Below are positions 28,359 to 33,929 of a stretch of DNA of 40,781 nucleotides, in pieces; position 1 is the first letter of the stretch; every line of letters begins with the position of its first letter. The DNA is from Lachnospiraceae bacterium (lineage in GTDB: Bacteria > Bacillota > Clostridia > Lachnospirales > Lachnospiraceae): NCBI GenBank assembly GCA_015057435.1, contig SVEJ01000027.1:1-40781 (forward strand). Reading direction: 5' to 3'. The notes below the pieces were generated by a model that was not told where the DNA came from, ran no database searches, and worked only from the letters and a program-made list of their open reading frames with translations. The translations under genes were made by a program, and so were the position numbers.

Positions 28359-28457
28359 TTTCTAAAAATATCAAAAAAAAATAGTATGATGCATACATAG
28401 CAAACAAAGAGTAATAAGACTTACGAAAGTCTTTATAAGAAGTAGGAGGAATGTGTT

Positions 28458-28622
28458 ATGCGTCATATGTATTTTCGTTTATTATTAGGTTTGGTTTGGA
28501 TTGGAGTAGCAGTTTTCGGACTTGCAGCAGGTAATGTGGGAATGGCAGGTTTGTTTGGATTAGTTGGAGCCCTCTATCTATCGTCTGCAATTTCTATGTG
28601 GAAGAAAACGAAAGAGAATTAA
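28458..28622 (+). CDS. 54-residue two-helix membrane peptide
   Basis: ATG at 28458 with AGGAGGA 7 nt upstream, stop at 28620-28622. The product begins MRHMYFRLLLGLVWIG and ends SMWKKTKEN. Two hydrophobic segments (about 7-24 and 28-46) are joined by a small Gly/Asn turn, with positive charge at both ends. It lies 18 bp before the ABC ATPase gene, as first gene of the unit behind the direct repeats, so it is probably a small partner of the transporter. I do not recognise the family. Confidence 0.75.
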   Translation: MRHMYFRLLLGLVWIGVAVFGLAAGNVGMAGLFGLVGALYLSSAISMWKKTKEN

Positions 28623-28640
28623 GCAAGGAGAATAAGAGCA

Positions 28641-29357
28641 TTGGAACATACATTATTATCGGTACAGCATTTACATGCATGGTACCAAAAAGAAAAAATG
28701 ATATTAAAGGATTTGTCATTTGCATTGCAAGAACATGAGGTTGTCGGTTTAATCGGATTAAATGGTGCCGGAAAGACAACATTATTAAAATGGCTGTCAG
28801 GTCTGCTTGATACTTATGAGGTATCAAGCGTTCTGTTACAAGAAAGTACAGTCAATTTGAAAAAAAATGCATTTAAGAAGCATCGTTATACTGTATTTTC
28901 AGATGATCAGGCATTTGGCTATTTTACCTTTGAAGAATATCTGTCCTATGTGTTTGACTCCTACGGAAAGAAAAAAGTAGATGTGGAGTCTTTGGTAGAA
29001 GGATTTCATTTTGAGGAATACAGAAATGTACTGATTAAGGATTTGTCCTTGGGAAATAAAAAGAAGGTATTCCTAATTACAGCTTTTGCATTGAAACCGG
29101 ATTTGTTGTTATTAGATGAACCGGTGAATGGACTGGATTTTCAAAGTACAGAGTTTTTGTATCAGTTGATTTCGGATTATAGAGAATTTGGAACAGTATT
29201 GTTTTCATCTCATATTTTGGAAAGTATCACGTTGACATCGGACAGAGTGCTTGTTTTGCAAGAAGGGCAGATTAGCAAAACATTTGAGCAAGATGAAATT
29301 GATGCGGTAAAAATCAGGGAGGTATTGAAGGTTGATGAACTTCATGAGCGTGTTTAA
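28641..29357 (+). CDS. ABC transporter ATPase (CcmA/drug-export type)
   Basis: 238 residues from a TTG start at 28641; AAGGAG lies 10 nt upstream and no in-frame ATG occurs before the conserved N-terminal strand. Walker A is GLNGAGKTT (39-47), signature LSLGN (135-139, an L-S-L-G variant of LSGGQ), Walker B LLLLDEP (155-161) and switch region SSHI. It is a typical ATPase of a two-gene export or immunity transporter. Its 3' end overlaps the permease start by about 20 bp, implying coupled expression. Likely controlled by the upstream LytTR system. Confidence 0.92.
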   Translation: MEHTLLSVQHLHAWYQKEKMILKDLSFALQEHEVVGLIGLNGAGKTTLLKWLSGLLDTYEVSSVLLQESTVNLKKNAFKKHRYTVFSDDQAFGYFTFEEYLSYVFDSYGKKKVDVESLVEGFHFEEYRNVLIKDLSLGNKKKVFLITAFALKPDLLLLDEPVNGLDFQSTEFLYQLISDYREFGTVLFSSHILESITLTSDRVLVLQEGQISKTFEQDEIDAVKIREVLKVDELHERV

Positions 29358-30474
29358 CAAAAAAATGCTTGGAGCAAACTACGAAAAGGCAAGAAAGAAT
29401 TTATTAGTTTGCCTGTTCTTGTTTTGGAGTTTGAAGATGGCAGAATTTCATATTGTGATTGGACCGTTTGTGTTATACCTTATGTCTTCTATGGTGACGG
29501 CGGGAGCGACCTGGCAGGCATTTTCTTCTGTAAATAATATGGAGGAAATGAGACATGTGTTGATGATGCCGGCTTGCAATTGGAAAGTATCCTTAAGTTA
29601 TGTAGTATCAGTTGGAATCTATGCGGTTGTGACGGTCAGTGCTCCTTTATTAGCAGTGGTATTTGCTGTTGCCAATTGTAGCGGAATGGAAATTTTAACA
29701 AGTGTGTTGTGTGTGATTCATGCAGTTTTCATGAGTGCATGTATTTACGTCTACAAAAAATATAGATGGCTTGGAATTTTGTGGATTGGTCTGATGTTGA
29801 CAGTAACTTATATTGGGAATCAATGGGACACGTTATGGTTCCTTCTTCTAATAAATGCAGTCGTGTCGGTAGGATTATTGTTCGTTGCAAATGTCTATGA
29901 TTTTATAGAAAAAGGAAATGCAAAAAGTAATATTCACTATAGCAGAAAGCATCACTCGATTTGCCAATATATATTGCGTTATCTGATGTCTCATAAGAAT
30001 TATATTGTGAACACCTTTGCTATGTGGGGTGTTGCGATTTTGTTACCAATGCTCTTAGGTGAATTGGGTAGTGGGTTTGTATTACCAATCGGATTTGCAA
30101 TCTTAACACTGAATACACCGATTTGTATTCTGCTTTCCTGTGATCCTTCTTTGGAACAGGCTGTGCGAAATATGCCCGGACAAATGAGAAGATTTATTCT
30201 ACCATATGGTTTCTTTATATTTATCTGTAACAGTATGGCAGATTTGATTTTCTTGATAAGCTGGCGTGTGCAGATTGGGGATGTATCACCGGTGCTTATG
30301 AGTGTTGCATTTGCTTTTGCTCTCCTTAGTGCGATTGGTTCTGTGCTGTTAGAGTGGTTTTGTCCGCTTAGAAATTGGAAAATCGAAAGTGATCTATGGC
30401 ATCATCCGAGGAAATATGTGGTGCCGGGAATGATGATGTTGTTAGCAGGTGTTGTGGGAGTGTTGCTATGTTAA
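29335..30474 (+). CDS. ABC-type membrane permease, ABC-2-like
   Basis: About 379 residues, with some ten hydrophobic segments spread over the length and a cytoplasmic charged loop near 200-220. I assign the ATG at 29335; a TTG just before it (29332) is equally compatible with GGGAGG at 29317-29322. No sequence motif identifies the substrate, and the partner role rests on overlap with the ATPase gene and membrane topology. The terminator hairpin begins inside its last codons. Confidence 0.75.
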   Translation: MNFMSVFNKKMLGANYEKARKNLLVCLFLFWSLKMAEFHIVIGPFVLYLMSSMVTAGATWQAFSSVNNMEEMRHVLMMPACNWKVSLSYVVSVGIYAVVTVSAPLLAVVFAVANCSGMEILTSVLCVIHAVFMSACIYVYKKYRWLGILWIGLMLTVTYIGNQWDTLWFLLLINAVVSVGLLFVANVYDFIEKGNAKSNIHYSRKHHSICQYILRYLMSHKNYIVNTFAMWGVAILLPMLLGELGSGFVLPIGFAILTLNTPICILLSCDPSLEQAVRNMPGQMRRFILPYGFFIFICNSMADLIFLISWRVQIGDVSPVLMSVAFAFALLSAIGSVLLEWFCPLRNWKIESDLWHHPRKYVVPGMMMLLAGVVGVLLC

Positions 30475-30488
30475 GCAACGCTCCTTTT
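30457..30488 (+). terminator. Intrinsic terminator overlapping the permease stop codon
   Basis: Arms GGAGTGTTGCT and AGCAACGCTCC pair fully (one G-U) around ATGTTA, followed by TTTT. The stop codon of the permease is in the loop. Confidence 0.8.
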
Positions 30489-30541
30489 GGGTTTCAAAGA
30501 TATTCTTTGGGATGATAGGAAAAAAGTTTGTAAAGTTCAGG

Positions 30542-30570
30542 TTGACAAATATATCAATGTGATATATTGT
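30542..30570 (+). promoter_or_regulatory. Promoter of the padR operon
   Basis: TTGACA (30542-30547), 17-bp spacer, TATTGT (30565-30570); TATATT at 30563-30568 is an alternative -10 with a 15-bp spacer. The palindromes described next fill the spacer and the start region, so a bound repressor would exclude polymerase. Confidence 0.65.
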
Positions 30571-30592
30571 GAATGTATCAGAGTGATATATT
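30548..30592. promoter_or_regulatory. Tandem palindromic operators, probably for PadR
   Basis: Site 1: AATATATCA (30548-30556), 3 nt, TGATATATT (30560-30568), perfect. Site 2: AATGTATCA (30572-30580), 3 nt, TGATATATT (30584-30592), one mismatch. The centres are 24 bp apart. Position between -35 and start, directly before the padR gene, supports autorepression. Confidence 0.8.
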
Positions 30593-30639
30593 ACAGTGTG
30601 CGTTAGAACAATTTATAAAACGGAGGGATTGATTCGAAC

Positions 30640-31185
30640 ATGGCAGTAGAGAAAAAGATGGATTGCGTGATTCTTGGATTGTTAAGTCATGAGGATTTAA
30701 CAGGTTATGAAATTAAGAAACGTATGGATACTTCGCTCAAGTATTTTTGGGGAGGCAGCTACGGAAGTATCTATCCCACTCTTAGTGATTTGGTCAATCG
30801 CGGTATGGCGGTAAAACGTGATGGCGCGGAGAACAAACGAAGTAAAATGATATATTCTATTACGGAAGAGGGAAGAGCGTATTTAAAGAGCTGGCTGCAG
30901 GTTCCGGCAGAAAAAGATGAACTACGATATGAAACACTATTGAAATTGTTTTTCGGAAATGAGGCAGGTGCACTACAAGCGGTTACGCATATAGACGCAT
31001 TTGAGGAAAAGATTGAGAAGGAGTTGCAATACCTTGCGAATGCAGCAGATATTCTTAAGAAGAATGTTTCCGAGGATGATACACATAAGTATTATTTACT
31101 GACTGTTGAGTTTGGGATGAAGACATATCGTGCGTATCTTGAATGGTGCAAAGAAGCAAAGACAATGTTAAAAAAGGAGGAGTAG
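30640..31185 (+). CDS. PadR-family transcriptional regulator
   Basis: 181 residues. The N-terminal winged helix has the family pattern VILGLLSHEDLTGYEIKKRMD...YGSIYPTLSDLVNRGMAV...KMIYSITEEGRAYLKSWL (about 10-87). The C-terminal Vir_act_alpha_C-like helical region (about 95-175) provides the dimer coiled coil (subgroup with the long C-terminal domain). GGAGGG lies 13 nt before the ATG, a rather long spacing. It heads an operon with two small membrane proteins and a C_GCAxxG_C_C protein and most likely represses it through the palindromes at 30548-30592. Confidence 0.92.
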   Translation: MAVEKKMDCVILGLLSHEDLTGYEIKKRMDTSLKYFWGGSYGSIYPTLSDLVNRGMAVKRDGAENKRSKMIYSITEEGRAYLKSWLQVPAEKDELRYETLLKLFFGNEAGALQAVTHIDAFEEKIEKELQYLANAADILKKNVSEDDTHKYYLLTVEFGMKTYRAYLEWCKEAKTMLKKEE

Positions 31186-31186
31186 T

Positions 31187-31681
31187 ATGTTTAGGTGGAT
31201 AAAGCTTTTTGATAATCAATATCTTGGTTTTTGGGTGTTAGGGCTTATATTGTTTGCAATACAAGAGATACCTTATATGATTATGCCATTGTTAAAATTA
31301 AAATCCAATCCGATTATGACTATGCAAGAATCTTCGATAATACTGAATACATGCGAGAAGCTACTTGGGTCCTTGTGTATTGCTTTTATGATGTTTATAG
31401 TCTGTGATGAGAAAACGATATTTTCAATAAATGGTCCGCAAGAATTATTGTTTTTTTCCATAACAATTGGTGTTTTGCTATTGAACTTTTTTGGTTGGTT
31501 TTTATACTTTACAGGTCATCAGAGCATATTTGTTATGATGTTTTTTATTGTTATGATGCCGCCGTTGTTTTACGTGTTTATTGGTTTATGGAGAAGCAAT
31601 ATTCTTTTGACCATAACAGGATGTATATTCTTAGGCGTCCATTTTACACACGTTTTGGGTAATTTGAAAATAAGTTTATGA
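31187..31681 (+). CDS. Small polytopic membrane protein in padR operon
   Basis: 164 residues with four to five hydrophobic segments (about 12-36, 55-72, 84-106, 110-130, 135-155). The ATG is one base after the padR stop, with AAAAAAGGAGGAG inside the end of padR, so it is co-expressed. The C-terminal pattern LLTITGCIFLGVHFTHVLGN resembles the end of the next protein (LLIITAIVFGIGHIYVTYIN), suggesting that the two are distant relatives. The family is not recognised; PadR-linked membrane proteins are often part of stress or drug responses, but no function can be assigned. Confidence 0.75.
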   Translation: MFRWIKLFDNQYLGFWVLGLILFAIQEIPYMIMPLLKLKSNPIMTMQESSIILNTCEKLLGSLCIAFMMFIVCDEKTIFSINGPQELLFFSITIGVLLLNFFGWFLYFTGHQSIFVMMFFIVMMPPLFYVFIGLWRSNILLTITGCIFLGVHFTHVLGNLKISL

Positions 31682-31705
31682 AGCGGATAATAGGAAGGAG
31701 CAATT

Positions 31706-32215
31706 ATGAGTTACAGTTACATAGGTGGTGCAGATGGTCCCACATCGGTATTTTTGGCAGGTGAAATAGGTGTGAGTTGGTTGAATGTGTTCGGTTTGAT
31801 TTTTGTTATTTTATTATTGATTCCGAATATTATATATGCTGTGAAATATCGTGATGTAGAGAACTTGTGTAAGAACAAAGCAATGAATGTGTTAGAACAG
31901 ATTGGTAGATATGGATCTATGTTTTTGATGGTGTTCAATATTGGGATTGCAGAGTTTGGATTCGCATCAACGAATGCATTCCTAATATATTTTCTTGGTA
32001 GTATCCTACTTATGTTAACCTATTGGATTATGTGGATTATCTTCTTTGTGAATCCGAGTATGTGGAATCGCATGGTGCTGGCAATTATTCCGACATTGCT
32101 TTTTTTACTATGTGGATGTACATTAGGACATATTCTGTTAATTATAACAGCGATCGTTTTCGGGATAGGTCACATCTATGTGACCTATATAAATGCAAAA
32201 TTGAGTGAAGAATAA
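31706..32215 (+). CDS. Small 4-TM protein with N-terminal IGGADGPTS motif
   Basis: 169 residues; GGAAGGAG precedes the ATG. The N terminus contains YIGGADGPTSVFLAGE (about 5-20), which is the signature around the essential Asp of the beta subunit of Na+-pumping decarboxylases (OadB/GcdB). The rest (helices about 22-45, 68-90, 93-115, 124-160) does not look like that family and is far too short for it. I therefore name it only by motif. The C-terminal helix resembles that of the neighbouring 164-residue protein. It lies 24 bp downstream of it in the padR operon. Confidence 0.75.
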   Translation: MSYSYIGGADGPTSVFLAGEIGVSWLNVFGLIFVILLLIPNIIYAVKYRDVENLCKNKAMNVLEQIGRYGSMFLMVFNIGIAEFGFASTNAFLIYFLGSILLMLTYWIMWIIFFVNPSMWNRMVLAIIPTLLFLLCGCTLGHILLIITAIVFGIGHIYVTYINAKLSEE

Positions 32216-32258
32216 TGTTTGATTTATGCTACGATACAGATGAAAAGGAGAAGAAAGT

Positions 32259-32672
32259 ATGCAGACAAGAGTAGAAGATACAATAAAAAGACACAACAAA
32301 GGTTATAATTGTGCGCAGGCAGTTGCTTGTACCTATTGTGATTTGGTTGGTGTCGATGAGGAAAAGATGTTCAAAATGACAGAAGCGTTAGGACTTGGTA
32401 TGGGCGGAATGCAGGGGACTTGTGGAGCTGTAACAGGAGCCTGTGTGTTGGCAGGAATGAAAGTAAGTACTGGTAATATGGAACAACCAAATAGTAAGAT
32501 GAATTCTTATCAATTGGCGAGAGAGATTACCAGTCAGTTTCAGGAACAGAATGGTTCTTTGATTTGCAAGGAATTGAAAGGTGTAGATACAGGCAAGGTA
32601 TTGCGTTCATGTCAAGATTGCATTAAGGATGCAGCGGGACTTGTGGAGCAAGTGCTGTTTACTGAAGAATAG
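32259..32672 (+). CDS. C_GCAxxG_C_C family redox-associated protein
   Basis: 137 residues. It shows the family's cysteine pattern: YNCAQAV near 18, GGMQGTCGAVTGAC near 62-76, a further Cys in LICKELKG (about 107) and SCQDCIKDA near 119-126. The glycine-rich centre (GLGMGGMQGTCGA) and length are typical. Members are thought to be redox-active or metal-binding, but no reaction is established. GAAAAGGAG lies upstream of the ATG. It is the last intact gene of the padR operon. Confidence 0.9.
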   Translation: MQTRVEDTIKRHNKGYNCAQAVACTYCDLVGVDEEKMFKMTEALGLGMGGMQGTCGAVTGACVLAGMKVSTGNMEQPNSKMNSYQLAREITSQFQEQNGSLICKELKGVDTGKVLRSCQDCIKDAAGLVEQVLFTEE

Positions 32673-32741
32673 TCAGGTGAGGATTTAGGACAAACAAAAC
32701 CACAAATGGACAAGAATATCATGATTGAATCCACTATATGA

Positions 32742-32927
32742 TTGCCGGGCGCTACGACGCCGGGAGCATTACAAGCCTTGAATAATCAGATTTTTAAGGA
32801 ATGGTTACCTGGAAATCCGGATTATGAGGTGGCACAATATGTGAATATTGAATGGTACACCAAAGGAAATATGTCTGTAGCGAACTATGAAAGTGGTGTG
32901 TGGATTCCAGTGAAGAGAAAAAAATAA
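32742..32927 (+). pseudogene. C-terminal remnant of a GyrI-like effector-binding domain protein
   Basis: About 60 codons that match only the end of GyrI-like/AraC effector-binding domains: IFKEWLPGNPDYE, then VNIEWYTKGNMS, then YESGVWIPVK. An in-frame TGA lies directly before the segment. The 70 bp upstream show no further domain similarity in any frame, no ribosome binding site and no ATG. The N-terminal 90 or so residues of the domain are missing. I read it as a decayed gene fragment. Confidence 0.65.
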
Positions 32928-32937
32928 AGTTAGCAAA

Positions 32938-33076
32938 TAAAAAAGCAAGTATCTTGAAATGAAGATGCTTGCTTTTTTAATGGAATAGGTGGGTGACAAT
33001 CCACATCTCCTAACATACGGGTGGCGGCCGCCTGTTCCGCCCTCAGATTCCATTACATATAATATGTATTATTTAT
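32938..33076 (-). ncRNA. Candidate structured small RNA of about 140 nt
   Basis: It has its own consensus promoter (33083-33110), a GC-rich body unlike the AT-rich surroundings, and a strong terminator (32939-32978) on the same strand. The body is closed by AATGGAAT (minus strand, plus coordinates 33047-33054) pairing with ATTCCATT (32979-32986). Inside lie a self-complementary GGCGGCCGCC block with flanking GGG/CCC, and a GTGG...CCAC hairpin. An open frame crosses it (MESEGG...), but it has no ribosome binding site and runs through the terminator. I cannot match the fold to a known RNA family from memory. It starts directly after the toxin candidate and may be tied to that island. Confidence 0.6.
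32939..32978. terminator. Bidirectional intrinsic terminator
   Basis: Arms AAGCAAGTATCTT and AAGATGCTTGCTT pair fully with one G-U around a 6-nt loop, with A-run before and T-run after. It can end the padR operon on the plus strand and the candidate small RNA on the minus strand. Confidence 0.88.
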
Positions 33077-33082
33077 AATTTT

Positions 33083-33110
33083 ATTATACATTACTTATAG
33101 TTGTTGTCAA
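33083..33110 (-). promoter_or_regulatory. Consensus sigma-A promoter of the candidate small RNA
   Basis: Minus strand: TTGACA (33105-33110), 16-bp spacer, TATAAT (33083-33088). Both hexamers are perfect. The -35 lies in the last codons of the toxin candidate gene and the -10 just past its stop. A start near 33076 is predicted. Confidence 0.75.
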
Positions 33111-33465
33111 GTTTTATCAAGGTTCCTTTTTTGATGTATCGTTCAGCATTATAAGTGCTAAGCAGATGAAGTGTTTTGACAAAACACTTGTTATTATTCG
33201 TGATTTTAATTGCAACTCTTATGTATTCGGAATCTACTTTAAATTCTTTTACATATTGAATAGATTGGTCTTTTGGATTCAAGCCAATATAATCAGGAGC
33301 TGATATTATATTAGGTATCTTGTTATAATATTTATCGTATTCAAAGGGGTGTCGTTTTTTTATGTGATTTTCGTTGCTATTACCGATATAAATAGGAGTA
33401 CCAGGTGCCATGTTTAATTTTAATGCAGTTATAACGTCATTGTTTAATTTGCCAACCTGTCTCAA
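33091..33465 (-). CDS. PBECR-like nuclease, probable toxin
   Basis: 124 residues from a TTG start at 33465, fixed by GGAGG 6 nt upstream. The pattern IYIGNSNENHIKKRHPFEYDKYYNKIPNIISAPDYIG is broken up here as IYIGNSNENHIKKRHP (about 25-40) and IPNIISAPDYIGLNP (about 50-64). With YIRVAIKI (about 81-88) and LHLLSTYNAERYIKKGTL (about 99-116), it fits the phage-Barnase-EndoU-ColicinE5/D-RelE-like (PBECR) nuclease group, whose His/Arg/Lys residues act in RNA cleavage. It is encoded 23 bp after an Xre-type gene, the usual antitoxin-toxin order. The target is presumably RNA; which RNA is unknown. Confidence 0.72.
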   Translation of the reverse strand: MRQVGKLNNDVITALKLNMAPGTPIYIGNSNENHIKKRHPFEYDKYYNKIPNIISAPDYIGLNPKDQSIQYVKEFKVDSEYIRVAIKITNNNKCFVKTLHLLSTYNAERYIKKGTLIKLDNNYK

Positions 33466-33488
33466 AGTAATCCTCCGTATACCTTATA

Positions 33489-33752
33489 CTATTTTTCGGT
33501 AAATTGTATTTCTAAATTCATATCTAAAGCGATGGCGAGTTTTGTTAACACCTCGATTGTCGGAACGTATTTTCCGCTTTCGATTCTAGCGATATTAGAT
33601 CGTGCAATACCTGTTCTCCTTGCAATATCTTCTTGGGTAAGATGTTTGGCCTTTCGAATAGAGATGAATTGCTCTACGATACTATTCTTTACTTGTTTTT
33701 TTCTTTCTTCAATTACAATAATTGAATCTTGTTTTTGAACTATATAATCCAT
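33489..33752 (-). CDS. Xre-family HTH protein, probable antitoxin
   Basis: 87 residues. A Cro/C1 helix-turn-helix occupies about 28-80 (IRKAKHLTQEDIARRTGIARSNIARIESGKYVPTIE in segments, with the recognition helix at SNIARIE). A charged N-terminal extension (about 1-25) could contact the toxin. AGAGGA lies 8 nt before the ATG. It is first in the pair with the PBECR-like gene and has its own promoter with a palindrome at the start site, consistent with autorepression. Confidence 0.88.
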   Translation of the reverse strand: MDYIVQKQDSIIVIEERKKQVKNSIVEQFISIRKAKHLTQEDIARRTGIARSNIARIESGKYVPTIEVLTKLAIALDMNLEIQFTEK

Positions 33753-33769
33753 AATTCCTCTTAGTATTG

Positions 33770-33787
33770 TGTATCAATATTGATACA
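33770..33787. promoter_or_regulatory. 18-bp perfect palindrome, antitoxin operator
   Basis: TGTATCAATATTGATACA is a perfect palindrome lying between the predicted transcription start (about 33792, minus strand) and the ribosome binding site of the Xre gene. Position and symmetry suit a dimeric HTH repressor acting on its own promoter. Confidence 0.78.
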
Positions 33788-33798
33788 TTTTTTTCTTC

Positions 33799-33827
33799 AT
33801 TATAGATTATAATATAGATATTGTAAA
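33799..33827 (-). promoter_or_regulatory. Promoter of the antitoxin-toxin pair
   Basis: Minus strand: TTTACA (33822-33827), 17-bp spacer, TATAAT (33799-33804). Confidence 0.7.
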
Positions 33828-33859
33828 GAGGTATATTTATAAATTTACATGTATTTTAC

Positions 33860-33888
33860 TTGCTGATATATTGTAGAATTGGTATCAT
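33860..33888 (+). promoter_or_regulatory. Possible promoter of the EAL-domain gene
   Basis: TTGCTG (33860-33865), 17-bp spacer, TATCAT (33883-33888), about 42 bp before the assigned start. The -35 is poor, so this is tentative. Confidence 0.4.
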
Positions 33889-33929
33889 ATAAAGGGGAAG
33901 TAAAGTATTATACACGAGGGGGTGCAAAC

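Noticed and set aside
32805-33053. Minus-strand open frame of 82 codons starting MESEGG
   Set aside because: It has no ribosome binding site, runs across the strong terminator, and has no protein-like composition. The segment is better explained as a structured RNA.
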